Shown here: piece after piece, positions 1 to 14,229 of the stretch | Position numbering within the stretch: the first letter of the stretch is position 1 | How the letters are laid out: the number at the start of each line of letters is the position of its first letter | Origin: Cryptomeria japonica | Taxonomy: Eukaryota > Streptophyta > Pinopsida > Cupressales > Cupressaceae | Direction of reading: 5' to 3' | NCBI RefSeq assembly: GCF_030272615.1 | Contig: NC_081415.1 | Span: 192,851,695-192,915,694 of the forward strand | Length of the DNA stretch: 64,000 nucleotides | Position numbers and translations under genes: made by a program | Notes under the pieces: model-generated | Told to the model about the DNA's origin: nothing | What the model saw: the letters and a program-made list of their open reading frames with translations, nothing else | Databases searched by the model: none

Positions 1-1210
1 ATCTTGAATGCAATGTGTGTTGCCTATATATATACTGATGTGAAATATTTATTAAATCCTTGTTTTTATATACCGTGGAGGAGCCATGACATTGAGATAC
101 TTTCAGGAAACCTGCATATCTTGAATGAAAAGCTGGAAGAGGTGGTGGAAACTGGGAAAAAGTAAGAGAGGAACACTTGAAATAGTAAGAGGAGGTGGAA
201 GCAGGAAAAAGCAAGATAGGAACACTTAAAAGAAATAGAAAGATGCCTTCCTAGTTAAAAAGGTGAGAGAAGGGTGTATAATTAATTCATTTATTTTATC
301 TCTGTCATTTTGTTTGGATTAATTGTATTGATCTGTGTTTATGACAGGTGTGTTATTGGGAACTAAATCACTTATATGAGATTATGTACTCAAAATTTAT
401 ACATTTGGCATCCTTTTGATATGGCAGAGTTCTAATGTTTCTTTATATCCTTTTTCTTTGTGGAAGGACTGATAATGTTCGTAACTTGCATGTTTATATT
501 TTTTTTTATTAATTTGTTTTTAGGTAAAAGAAAATTTTTAGAATGTATATATGTAAAAGTGAAATTATAATTTGATGAAAAAATTGATCACACTGTCAAA
601 TTCAGAAATCATCCAGATAATTTATAGTGGATTGTAGAAATTTCATGCATTTAATTATAATTTGTGTTATATTAAAGTTGGTATGTATAATTGGTGCTTG
701 AAAAATGAGTATAGTGATGGGTAGTTTGAGAGGAGAATACAATTTTTCTATGTATAAGTACATATTTTATCATCCATTGTAGTTGCACGTATGTGCTGTA
801 AAAAATGAGATTTATTAATTGATATAGACAAGAAGAGGGCTATGAGGTTGCCTTAGAAGAGCTAAATAGGTTACCACTCACTTTTGCTAGATGGGTTGTA
901 CTGTGGAAAACGAATGGAAACACATGATAAGTACTTAGGGTCAACTGAATTGTAACAATAGAGTATTTGTAGTCACTATAAGTTTTAAATAAAAGGAATT
1001 TAAGAGGATAATAATCACAAAAAACTTAGAAGCAATGTTTTGTAGGACATCTATATGATTGAGAGGAACGCCACAAGTGTATATATTATAGCATGATCAA
1101 ATTGGATACTTTCTTCACATGTTGCAGCCCCAACAAATGTTAGTAAACATCAAATACCATGTAACAAGATAAGAGAGATATAAAATATTAATTAAATTGG
1201 AGGTGGGAGA
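1..1210. other. AT-rich intergenic DNA, no gene seen
   Basis: No open frame of useful length or recognisable motif occurs on either strand. Short T and A runs are common. I see nothing that marks a promoter or an RNA gene. Confidence 0.6.
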
Positions 1211-2078
1211 GTGCAAGGATGTATTTTGAAGAAGTTTATGGAATTGATTGTTAAGAATCAAGCCTTGAAGAGGCAAATTGATATTTTGAAGGTAGGAAGT
1301 GTTCCTACCATTCAAGGGCCATCTACTTCTAATAGTGCATTTGCTATTGACAAGGAAGTGTTGATTTTTGAAATAAAAGAATTGAAAGAGAATATTGAAG
1401 AGGAGAATAAAATAAAAGCATCTCTTTCAAATGCAATCATAATAGATATCATCGGCATCATAGGGTAAGAAGGATAAATTTGAAAAATGTTGATACTTAC
1501 AAAGCCTATTGTGATCTAATGCCTAATAAGGTAAGACATAAGCGACATGTTGATCAATTGAAACCAATTCAAGATAAGTGGTTGCTTAGGACTCAATTAT
1601 TGATTGATTTTCTCAAAAGGTCATCTAAGGCAACAATAAAGCAACCAGAGTTAAGAGAGACATATAATATGAATAAGGTGATTGAAGAGGCAGTGGTGTT
1701 TACTATGAGATTTGAAGTGTAGATTGAATAGAGATTAAAGGTCATTGATCGGGTAGAATGTACTATGATACCTAGCATTAATGATAATCAAGGAAGTCTC
1801 AAGTCACTTTACCAACGAAAAGAAGAAATTGGCTCTTTGTTGGGAAAAGGTGCATAAAGATGATGAGTTGAGCACTGGAAAAATGAATTAATTAATAGAT
1901 GAGCTTTATTCTTTTGAGTATACTTGTGGAAAATTTCAAAAAGATTCAAGGTCATTGCTTGATTCAAGGTATGTTGCCAATGTGGAAAAGCTTGAAAATA
2001 TGTTGAAGATAACATGGCCAAGTGATGAAGTGTTTTTGAATTGGCAAGAAGAGTTTGGCCTTGATGAGGATGAGCCTT
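1211..2078 (+). pseudogene. Decayed coding sequence, coiled-coil-like, unrecognised
   Basis: Three coding-like stretches follow one another on the plus strand. The first (1211-1468) is Lys/Glu-rich and likely coiled coil (for example IKELKENIEEENKIKASL). The second (1480-1845) is in another frame and is broken by stops after 1722. The third (about 1859-2078) encodes an acidic end reading NWQEEFGLDEDEP before a stop. Codon-like structure persists over some 290 codons, but no stretch is intact and no start is convincing. I do not recognise the family. It could be the remains of a retroelement accessory gene or of a host gene fragment. The frame changes near 1470 and 1850 could also be lost introns. 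Confidence 0.35.
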
Positions 2079-3839
2079 GATTTTGCCTTTAGGTTGAGAG
2101 TAAGATTTGAATTGATATGGGAAATAATGTTTCCCTCAAACCAACATACAACCTCAAATTTTTGCCTTAACAAGTTTGCATCAAATAAAAGAGGAATTGT
2201 ATTAGCAACACTTTACAAGGAGCAATTTTCTCTTTTGATTATGGATCTTTCCATTTTTCTATTTTTTGACTTCTTGATTGTCAGGATAATTTGTAATTTG
2301 TTTCTGACCCATACGGGATGTTCTTCCCAGGTGCCTATGAACCAGAGCTCCTTGTCACCACGTTTCGACTTGCATACATCTTTTTCGTCTAGTGTGATGC
2401 TCTTTGTTGGCACTTGGCAACAAAACAAGTCAGAAATTACTTAGGTTCATGGCTTGAATCTTGTTGCTCCCTTATTTTGTTATACAAGGGAATTCATATC
2501 CATTGAGTAGGGTTCCTTTCTCTGATACTTTTGGGGTATGATTAGGTTCCTTTCTTGTAATTTTGCTTTGGAATTTGTAGAGAATGTTTTGTTAAGGAGT
2601 TGTAGAAAAGGGAAATCATATCATAAAGAATTGTAGCATTTGTTGAAACATATAATTAAATGGAATATGGAGTTTATGGTGAAATTGTCTCCCATGTGAT
2701 GTGTTGGTTCTTTTGAATTTGTGAAGCAAGTCTTTGTCATTTCAAAATTGTGAGTTTACCTTATAATTATATTCTAGTTTTTTACTTTATTCTAAGGGAG
2801 TAATTAAAATGATTTGAATCGGAGTATGGGAATTTAACACAATCATTTAGGATCTAAAATGCGAATTTAATCATAAATGTTATGGGAAGTTTCGTGTTGA
2901 GTCCATAGGTTTTATCATTTGCATGCTACAATTGTTCTTGATTTGATGGACCAAAATCTATAGCCTTGATAAGGCACTGATCAATAAAGTTTTAAGTAGG
3001 ATTGCAAGGCACTCTTTAAATCATAAAATAAAAAAATATCTTTTTTTTTCATGTTCTATTTTGTTTTAGTAGGTTAGGGTTTGTTGTTCCTTGATTTTGA
3101 GAAGAACTAGTATCCATCAAATTTAGATTGAAAATGATTATAGGATGAATATGGACAACATATAGCGGAAAATATCTACCCAAAACAATATTCAAGGGTT
3201 TAAAGCTTGCATAGTTAGGATATTGTTAAGGATTACCCTCCTTGGTCTAGCAAAGCCAAATGTTTAGAAGGTTGAAACTTTAAGGTTTAACCTTGTCCGT
3301 TGGTCATCAACTTGAAAATCCTTAAGCATAAGGATAGCTAACTTTTAGAGAGTTTCAAGGAACTTGGTGGAAAAACACCAACAAAGTGAATACGATTGTT
3401 TTTTCCTTTCTCTGTTTCCTTAGTCTCCACATTCTTACTTTTCTTTATCTATCCCTTCAAATCTACAAATCCTTAATAGGAAGGTATCTTTGTCCTACTA
3501 GGATTTATCTCTATAACTAACATGAGGGGTTACAGGATCTAATAAAATACTTTTTGGGATGTGGTGGGAATCAATGATTTTACTCTATTATATTCTACAA
3601 CAATTTAATGTGATTCCTTTGTAGTTTGCCAATATTTTCCATTAACTTCCTTACTATAGTATCATTAAGTAATGTCGTGGTTACTCTTAAGGATACTACT
3701 TGAGTAGTTGTGTCACTCGGTCTTCTTACAATCAAATTTATTATAAAATGATTTATATCTCGAGCTATTTAGAGTTATTTACTTTTGAGATCTATTATCA
3801 ATATAACTAAAGTTTCAAATTTAGTACTAAATACCCAAA
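2079..3839. other. Intergenic DNA, no gene seen
   Basis: Non-coding in all frames apart from short chance ORFs. I found no LTR ends, target duplications or tandem repeats. Confidence 0.5.
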
Positions 3840-4760
3840 GTAAAACTCTTTAGCTTTCTTCCCAGATGTTAATATATTTGTATCATTAATTGTCCTTACT
3901 ATTGTATCCATGGCTATTGTAGAATCTATATCACACCATGGTAGGAGTAAACTCCCACTTTCTTTGACTAATCTCCTTTTCTCCTTTAGAGTGATTTTTC
4001 TAACATCAAAGTTAATGTCCTTTAGGAAATTTTAAGATACCTCATTAAAATCATCCTCTCTAATTTGCCTCATTTCTACATCCATTACAAAAAAATATTC
4101 TAAATTGTTATTTGATAAAAGAGCCTTGAGTTTATTATATTTGATGAATTGGTCATCAAATAAGAATTATTTGCATACTAAGGCTCTTACATCATCTATA
4201 GCCTTACATCCTCCTTCCAAATTGATCAATGTCCTTTCTAGAGGGGCATCAATCAATTTAAGTCTTTGAGGAAAGGAAATACCTGTTTCAAATTTTCTCA
4301 TTGTCAACTTGGTTTTCCCCAACTTCCTCTATAATTGGATAATCAACCAAAGGTTGAACTCTCTCTTTTTGATTTCTTGTTTTTGCAACATGCGCCATTA
4401 GAGGTTGAATAATATATTTCTCAAATACTTGCATCTCTTAGCATTTTCCCCCATAACAAGATTTTGACCAACTCATCTTGCAAAAGTTCTAAAAGGCACA
4501 AATTACAAGCTATCAAAATGATCCAACATCATTTGCATCCTAAAAATTTGATCTTTGATTTCTATAAATTCTCCCTTGTATCTAACATCATAAAAATATC
4601 TCTTTCTTTCTCCATGACAGATCTTGAACCATTTTTCTCTTCTATCATCATTTTTTGTGTTAGTTACATAGTTCCTTATAACCTCTCTATATTTGAACTT
4701 GAGGTCATAATTCCCAAGACACCACCACCTCCCCATTTCCCCAGAGATAGATGAATGCAA
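3840..4760 (-). pseudogene. Decayed minus-strand coding sequence, unrecognised
   Basis: Reading down from 4760, an 85-codon frame (4760-4503) is followed in other frames by further peptide-like sequence as far as about 3840, including EMQVFEKYIIQPLMAHVAKT near 4440 and DDFNEVS near 4050. The composition is charged and protein-like, and stops interrupt it only every 60-90 codons. That is sparser than in the AT-rich flanks, where random stops are dense. I recognise no domain. It may be a relic of a transposon accessory ORF or of a host gene. Confidence 0.35.
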
Positions 4761-6283
<1,523 letters not shown>

Positions 6284-6285
6284 CT

Positions 6286-6472
6286 TAAAGAATATAAAAC
6301 AATAATAAAACTGAAAACTAAACAATAGATAGAGAATATCAAACTTAAATTATTTCATTATATTCTTGTTTTACATTTTGTCATATATATAGATTTACAT
6401 TGCCATAACTGAAATCTACAACTAACCATAAACAAATAACTAATTGTATCAATTAATATTTATTGTCCTGCA
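6286..6472 (-). repeat. F 3' LTR
   Basis: On the minus strand it starts TGCAGGACAATAAA, directly after a polypurine tract, and ends near TTCTTTA beside the TA microsatellite. It aligns over its full length with 61456-61640, with scattered substitutions and a few small indels. It contains TATATATATGACAAA, a possible TATA region. Confidence 0.75.
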
Positions 6473-6481
6473 TTCTCCCCC
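6473..6481 (-). promoter_or_regulatory. F polypurine tract
   Basis: The minus strand reads GGGGGAGAA immediately before the LTR start TGCAGG. This is the expected place for the plus-strand primer of reverse transcription. A second copy of the CTCCCCCATAATGA block lies about 55 bp further into the element, near 6525. Confidence 0.65.
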
Positions 6482-6659
6482 ATAATGAACTTTGATAAAA
6501 GAAAATGGTCATTATTCTATCCTTTCTCCCCCATAATGAGTATTTTGAAGAAACCTCCAAAAGATGTGTTGCAACATTATCATGACTTAGGGCCTCTCCC
6601 TAGCCATCTCCTAAAAAATGATGAATCCACATTCTCCAAGAATTGATGAAATCACTTTG

Positions 6660-8892
6660 TAATCAAAGATGATCAACCTACAATTGACCATTGTGAGACA
6701 CTCTACTAGTGCTCACTCCAAGCAAGATCATACATGGTCATCTTCACTATCTACAATTCCCAAAGCTTTAGAACTTTCAATCTCAAAATTTGCATTCCAC
6801 AAATCTGCAATATCGAGGACTAAACAATGTCCAAAGCTATCACCAACAAATTGTGCAAAATCTCAAATAAATTAACAATGCCATAGTATCAATCATCTCT
6901 ATGAAATCTCCACTTTAATTAGTTATACACATGCCAATAAACATCCCCTTTACAAATAACTACATCAACAATATTAAAATAAATCATAGAAATTGCTTCC
7001 TCCAAGTTCACTTTTTTAAGGCAACTAAAAAGATAATGATTTCTTTTTCATATAGGAATAGTTATGCTTGAATAAATTTGTAATCATACATGTTATCTTG
7101 TGCCAACTTGATCCATAATTCCATCCACAATCCATTTTCATGCATCCTGGCATAGATTCATTCTTCAATGCTTTGTTCCAACATGTCTTTTCACAAAGTT
7201 TTTTCAATCCACATAGGGTATAGGAAGTAAATACCAACATTTGTCATTTATAGGCCCTTTCTTGATACAATGAGAGCATTGTGTTCCTTGAATTGATTTG
7301 TTGGAACCTCTAACACTTTTAATATTATTTCCTTCACCTGTGACATACCCTAGACCTTCATACTTTGGCCTCATTGTTGGCTCAATTGGTTCTATCATTC
7401 CCTATTCATGATTGCTTAATCCCCGACCTTTGTATCTAATTCTTTTTAGAATTTTCAAACCAACATTATCTTCAAAACAAAAAGCAACATTTGCATAATC
7501 ACATCTTTGAAGATTTGTAGACTCAACCATATTATCACCTCACTTACAAATAACCTTAACAAAATTACAATTACCAGTCGAAGAATACAAATATTCTATT
7601 ATACATGAAACATCACAAACCAATGGTTTTGACCTTACACATTCATTGTATGCTACTAATTGTTCATTACCTCCTTTCAATTTTAATATTTCTTTCATCT
7701 ATAAATTGTTTTCCTCTTCTAATCTCTTTAACTTTTCTTCCAAATCATGATTCTTTTCATTTGGCCTCATCAAATAAAATTTTACCCTTTTCTCTAACAT
7801 TTCATTTTTTCCATTAAATTTTTCTAATTCTTCCATAAGATTATTAATTTCATTTAAAAATTGACATTTTTTTCCGTCCTCTCTTTAATAATTGTCTTAG
7901 TTGTTATTTTTCACTTCCATTAATTCTATTTTTAAAACATCAATCTCACAAATTAAATTTTCATGTTTTCCTTGAACTTTTTTCCTATTTTTCCCTTCGA
8001 AACAAATGATTTCAACTCACCTTGTTTGTGCTTGATTTTGTAACAACAATTTAACCTTAATTCTTCCAATATCCTTTATTCAATATCTCTTGTCAAATAA
8101 TGTGAACAACTCTTTCAAATCAACTGCTATAATAGTAATTTCTCCAAACATCGAAAGGAATATAAAAATAATAATAATAATGGAATAAATAGAGGAAAAT
8201 GAATTCTTATTGGTTTTGTGCATTCTCATTGGTTTAATTCCTTCATACATCCAATAATCCCCACATCCGGCAACAACACTTCTCAAACTTAAAAATCACT
8301 TGTTTATCCCTTTTCAAAAATCCCATTTTCTCATCAATGCTTAATATATAAATGAGCAAACTTCCCTTTTCCAACAATATTTCATTCATAGTTTGAAAGA
8401 TATTAAAGAAAAAACTTATCTACCTTCTGAGCAAAGTATCCTTGATTTCTTGGTCTATTTGTAGTGGCATTAACAACCTTCTAGAATTTGCCTTTTCATA
8501 CTAGTATTCAATCTATTATGATAGAAGTCTATGATATGAATTCCCTTGCTCTATTGTACATGGAGGTTTCTCCTCAAACTTTTCCTTTGACTAATTGATT
8601 TCCCATTATAAGTGGCTATTAATGAATACAACATACTTTCTCTGGCAGCAATAGTAATTCCTTCTACACTTGTGCTTTGTGAAAATCCATATTTTTCCTT
8701 CAAAAAAACTGTGATTGTGAATTTGAATGCTACAATAGCTTTATTTGATTTCTGGCACACTCCTTTAGACTCAGAGTTGTAGCACTTAACAACACCAACA
8801 AATATTTGTTCTTGGCTTGATTTGATTCCAAACCTACAAACTGGTAACTCCTCTTGGCAATAATCTTTTGGTAAAAATAATAACCTTACCAC
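6660..8892 (-). pseudogene. F decayed gag-like gene: coiled coil and one zinc knuckle
   Basis: The minus strand has a broken frame series. It begins with a 113-codon unrecognised stretch (8892-8551). A coiled-coil segment follows (about 8000-7680, for example HDLEEKLKRLEEENNL near 7740), and then a C-terminal part with CSHCIKKGPINDKC (about 7275-7235). That motif has the spacing of a CX2CX4HX4C knuckle, but Pro replaces His. Cys-rich remnants such as CEKTCW near 7190 may be a second knuckle. Several stops and frame changes make it non-functional. The layout (coiled coil then knuckles) resembles the first genes of E2 and E3. I see no protease, reverse transcriptase or integrase. Confidence 0.45.
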
Positions 8893-8899
8893 AAAACTA

Positions 8900-11124
8900 T
8901 GATTTGATTATAGTCTATTATGTTGTCATTGATGTCAAACTTGTCTAGTGTTTGTCATAACTAGTTGATGTAGATGATCAATTTCACAGATGTTGAATAT
9001 GGTCTACCTATTTGGTGTTTGTCTAGTTTTAGATCTAGTTGATGACTTGTCTAATGTTCAGTTGATGTGTTTGACTTGATGATTTGTCTGATGTTTAATT
9101 GATGTGTTTCAGTTGATGATTTGTCTAGTGATCAATTGATATGTTTGTTTGGTTCTTTAGATATTGATCATTTGTTCAGTGCTCAATCGATGATCAGTCA
9201 TGTAGACTACATAGTTCAAAAATATTAGTGCAAATGTTGCTAATTATGGGTTCGAATGTTTATTCTCTATCTGATGATGGTGTTGTTGTTTATGTGTGTG
9301 GCTTTCCTAACATCTACAATTGTGGATGTTTCAATATGGAGAAGAAAACTGGTCTATTGTTTGATAATAATGTTGAGTAAGCTTTAATATGAAAATAAGA
9401 GTATTTATGTCCTATGTGCAGAAATTGGTACCATGTCTGGTTTGTGCAAAATATACAATAAATATTCAGTCATGATAGGGATGTATGGAAACTTGGAGAT
9501 GATAGTTGCTAATGCATTGTGTTGTCATGGATATCAGACTTATATGTCATTCCCAGTTGTTGTTTTTCTTTGATTGCAAGTGTTAAGTGACATATATGAT
9601 CTAGAATTAGATGTTTAAATGTTTTCTTGTTTCCTATTATTGATGCTTTGCATATATAAGTTGGTTTCGGAAGGTTATAGTACAATAAGTTTAAATAAAA
9701 AGAAAGACTATTTAATATTTAAGTGGAAGAATATTTTGCATCCTCTGGGATTATGAAGATCATGATGTATGAATTTGGATATAATGTTTATTTTTTGTGA
9801 ATGATGTAGTATCAAGTGTGAAGCTCATTTGATTGCTCAGATTATGAGGTTGGTTGTTGTTATTTTCTAAAAAAAAGGTTGTCTATCAAACTGGTTTGAA
9901 AATTACCTGGTGGCTTCCAAATATGTGGATTCAAGGGTTGCGATTTGGAGGACATGTTCATTTGGTTTGTGTAGTATTCTAGCTTATCTTTCAAGTGTTG
10001 GTTTTGTTCCACAAGTTAGTTTTGTTGGTATGTGCTCGACAACATTTTTTGTGTTGACTTTCAATTGTTCTAGTTGATCTATCTTGTTTTAATTATGCTC
10101 TTTTGGTTTAGATAAGCTTTAGAGGATGAGTTAGAGTGTTGATATGGATCTCACTATGGTGTGTGGTGATCCACACTTAGTAATTTGCATTGGAAGATGT
10201 TTTTGGGTTGACTGATCGATGTGTTTCATTATCTTTCTACATGCTATGCTTTGTGTCGATCTTGGAGTTTGTAGTAGAGTGCGTCGTTCATTGGAATCTA
10301 CTTGAATGAATATATTATGACGTGTTTTGTTGGAATATACTTGAATGAATGTATTATGATGTGTTTGGGTCCCCTTTATCTTCTGGAGAGGACTGGAGTG
10401 ATTGTTTTAGGTCCACATGGCCTAATTTATGTAATATTGTTTATTTTGTCTTTGGTCGACCTAATTGAGGGGTTTGATGAAAAACTTTGTATATAAGAAT
10501 GTATGGTTGTAGGTGTTGATGTATGGAATTAAGAATGAATCATTTGTGAAGTGGATGAGAATAATATTCAAGAAGATTTGGTGTTGGTGATGTGTGAAAG
10601 TCAATTGAAAAGTGCTTTGATAGTAGTATCTTTAGAGCAATACTGATTAGATATGGTTTCCATGATATCGGTCCATTGACACTAAGATTTAAGGTCAATT
10701 TCATGATCAGGGGATCCTACTCATTTCAATTTATGCTAATTCTCTGGTCTCTGGTCTCTCGATATATAGTGAGTTTGTTGGTAAACTTTTGTATCTTGCC
10801 CTAAGATAGTGGGTCTCAATTTTGCAAGTCTCTTTATATCTTTCCCTAAGGTTGTGTGCCTTAGCATTGCAAGTCCATAAAGTTCATATTTCTCCTTGGC
10901 AATGAACCTAAAGCCTTGTAATCAAAATTATTGTATTGTGAGTGTGATTCTCACCATGCTTTTTCCCTTATAGGGTTTTTTATGTAAATCTAGTTTTCAT
11001 GTGTTAAATGTGCTTTGTGCTTTCATGTTTTGTAATTGCAGTATAAGATTGATTGTTATATAGATTTGGAAAGAATTGATCTAGACTAACTCACCCCCCT
11101 CTCAGTCCTACAATGTGTTCAACA
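8900..11124 (+). repeat. E0 5' LTR (about 2.2 kb)
   Basis: It aligns along its length with 59204-61326. Shared blocks include TTGATGTCAAACTTGTCTAG near 8920 and the end GTGTTCAACA. The first 18 bases are diverged from the 3' copy but match it in length. Near its 3' end it keeps about 45 bp (around 11045-11090) that the 3' LTR lacks. The ORF at 10302-10496 lies inside the LTR and has no support as a gene. Confidence 0.8.
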
Positions 11125-11125
11125 A

Positions 11126-11142
11126 TTGGTATAAGATCAAGG
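11126..11142 (+). promoter_or_regulatory. E0 primer-binding site (Met-tRNA-like)
   Basis: TTGGTATAAGATCAAGG begins one base after the LTR. It resembles the plant initiator-Met tRNA site TGGTATCAGAGC used by many copia-type elements, with a few substitutions. Confidence 0.7.
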
Positions 11143-11182
11143 TTCCTCTTAGAGAAGTTTAACCACTTGAGATAGATCCAAA

Positions 11183-12332
11183 ATGGCATAGGAGTTCAAC
11201 TACAAAGCACCAAAGTTTGATGGCACAAAATACTCTTATTGGAAGGATGTGATGGAATGTTATTTGGAATCTTTTCCAAATGGAATCAGGGAAATTTTCA
11301 AGACTATCTATACCATTCCAATGAATGATCCTCTAAATCTGGATGAGGTTAAGAATCATGAGAACAATACGAAGGCTAGAGCTGCAATTATCAGTTGTAT
11401 AAATAATATAGTATTTGCTAAGGTTACAAGATTGAAAATTGCCAAAGATACTTGGGAGAAACTAAGATGTGCATATGAAGGAGATCCAAAGACAAAGAAA
11501 GCCAAACTAATGAACCTTAAGCACAAGTTTGAGAGCCTAACAATGTCTAATGATCAGAACATTGAAGACTATATACATAGAGTGAAAGAAATAGTAAATG
11601 ATATTAAGAGTGCTAGTGGAAAAATTGAAGAAAGTGATGTTGTGAGAAAAGTATTGTTGACTCTACCAAAACCCTACAAATCAAAGATATGTGTTACTAA
11701 AGAAACTCATGATTTGGATAAGTACACCATGGACCAGCTCCTTGGTTCACTCTCTACCGATGAGATTGGCGAAATTTATGATATCAAAAGGGAGAGTAAA
11801 GAGACTACATTCAATGTGTCAAAGAAACTTGAAGATGAACCTGAAGTAGGTGAAGATATAGATGAGATCGAAGCAAATTTCATAAGGAGACTAAATAGAG
11901 GAACTGGAAAGTACAAAGGTAACTTACCCTAGAAATGCTTTAATTGTGGTAGAATTGGTCATTATGTTGTTAGGTGTATGTATAATGAAGATTATAAAAG
12001 ATTTGATGGAGATGAAAGAAAAGATAGATACAAAAGAAATGAAAGAGACAAGAATCTATATGACAGAGATAAAGGCAAAAGGGGATTTTGCTCAATGGAA
12101 GCATATTCATCTAAGGATAAAGATGGTGATGATGCAAATGATTTTTATTTATTTTTGGCTATAAAGGTGAAGGATAAAGGAAGATTTGAAGAACAAAGGG
12201 TTGAAACCTAGTAAAAGAAAAAAATTCTTTGCATGCTAAAATTAAACCAAAGGCTTGGACTATTGACTCCAAATGCTCAAATAATATGATAGGTGATAGA
12301 GAGAAGTTCATTAAACTTGAGATGTATGATGG
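11183..12332 (+). pseudogene. E0 gag (UBN2 type) with zinc knuckle, running into a truncated protease
   Basis: ATG at 11183 opens a frame with the usual copia gag layout. The N-terminal part has a YWKDVME motif. The UBN2 core follows (TKARAAIISCINNIVFAK through SDVVRKVLLTLPKPY, about residues 70-170). A CCHC knuckle CFNCGRIGHYVVRC lies near 11938, then a Lys/Asp-rich tail. In-frame TAG codons at 11189 and 11930, and stops near 12209, break it. After a frame change near 12215 the protease start appears as AWTIDSKCSNNMIGDREKF, in which Lys replaces the Gly of the DSG catalytic motif. The frame breaks off at 12332 where E1a is inserted and resumes at 57646. Gag would package element RNA in cytoplasmic particles; this copy cannot make intact protein. 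Confidence 0.85.
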
Positions 12333-12491
12333 TGTAGTGTCCTAAATTGTACTTTCCTACAATTTTGTCCTCACTTAGGCCTTACTTTGGCATTTTGTCT
12401 TCCAAGGCTTGATTGCAATACTAATTTTTCTCACACCATCCATCTATTTCACATTTTCATCAATTTCCCATCTTAGCCCCTAGTTTGGAGT

Positions 12492-13644
12492 TGTAGCATC
12501 CTAAATTGTACTCCTTTACAATTTAATCCACATTTTGGGCCCTCGCCTTAGTGTTCATCCATCAATTCTTAATTAAGACCTAATTACGCTTGCATCATAC
12601 AAGTATGGCCTTAATTTCACTTCATACACTGCATGAGCCCTTAGTTTGGCCCTAAAATAGGGTAGGACTAGGGCGTGACACTTTGGTCCTCATTGGAACT
12701 AGAGGGCCATGCTTTGGTCCTCCTTATTTGGGCCCCATTTTGAACCCCTCTTGCATTTTCAAATTTGAGCGGGAAATCCCTCTCTATGTCAACCTATGTC
12801 ATAAAATTAGCTTGTTTTTCAACAAGAAAGTATATAAGGAGGTTTTACCCTCTCATTTGGATACTCGAAGATCATAATAGAAGGGAAAAATTATAATCAT
12901 CAAGCATTGCTAGAGGTCTTCAAGGTTGCATTCTTCATTCATCAATTGTGGAGCATCATTACATCATTCATATGCAAGTATGTGTGTGTGATTAGGGTTT
13001 TGTCATGTGCATGCCATTTCATACAACATATGTGATTACATTCAAGAAGAAAACAATCATTATTAGTCATTGTAGATCTGAGGTATATCCTACCATTATT
13101 TATTTTAGTATTTTCAATATTTCAATCAAGGTTTATTTCTTAACCAGGATTTGACTTAGGCAAACCCCTATTCCCAACCTATTTCCCTTTCTTTCAGTGT
13201 GTAGGAAATAGGTACAGAGCTACGATCTTTAGAATCGACATTATTTGCAAAGACAAATCAACCCCATTTGGTGTACGAAAAGTTTGAAGGACTAGGGCGA
13301 ATTTTGCTTCGATCCCAACATTTTTGGAGCTTTTTTGGGGTTTAGGTTTGAATTTTCTTATATTCCTCAAATCCAGGTTTGTGCCTCAATTTGACGACTG
13401 TAGCTCACTGTTTTCATGTTTTTACCTTCATTTTTAGAACTTCACCCTAATTTCAACAATTCAACTCACAAAACAGGGTAAACAAATTCACCCCTTTCAT
13501 CCAATCAATATTTAGTCCTTATCCTTGTTGGTTTGTGACTAAATCTATTGGATTCAACCCACTTTGAATGTAATAGATCCCCAATAAAAGATTAGTGGTT
13601 TTCATCTTTCTTGTGGTGGAAAAACTAATTTTTCATCATTAATA
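12492..13644 (+). repeat. E1b 5' LTR
   Basis: It aligns with 53179-54351, for example CATTTTGAACCC and the TATATAAGGAGGTTT block (12831 and 53506). It ends at ATTAATA, just before TTTGGTGAACC. TATATAAGG at 12831 is the likely TATA box. The ORF at 12683-12877 inside it is not a gene. Confidence 0.85.
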
Positions 13645-13662
13645 TTTGGTGAACCCGACTCC
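13645..13662 (+). promoter_or_regulatory. E1b primer-binding site region
   Basis: TTTGGTGAACCCGACTCC directly follows the LTR. The matching place in E4 reads TTTTGGTGAACCTGATG. The position and conservation fit a primer-binding site. I cannot name the tRNA. Confidence 0.5.
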
Positions 13663-14229
13663 TTACACCTTTAATTTTGATTTTTGTTCTTAGATTTGAG
13701 TCTTTATGCAATTTGAAATTGAAATTTACATTTACATGTTTAATTTTCAATTGAATTTTAAAAATTTAGAGGTTACTATTTTTTTAATCCTAAAATTGAG
13801 CTTGTGATTTGCCTAATTTGGATTAATTGTTTTGGATCTAATTTATAAATATTTCAAAATTCAAATTCAAATTCATAGATCTCATTTTAATCAAATTATA
13901 TAAATTTAGAGGTTTAAATCATAAAAACCCTAATTTATTTTGGTTAATTTGAGTTATGGATTGCTTCATTTTTCACATCAATTTTTAAATCTGATTTTAG
14001 AACATTCAAAATGGCATTTAACATATCTGATTTATTTGCTATTTCATATATGATTACCTTTGTTTTCACTTATATTTATCAAAACCATGCGTTGGTTAAT
14101 GGCTTTTTTCATTTCACACTGCTTCGTTTCATTCATAGCACTTTAGCATATTGTGTTTTTAGAGTTTTATAATTCCTTCCTTTCAATCAATTTGATCTCA
14201 AAGCTTTCATTTATAGTGCATGTTGTTTT

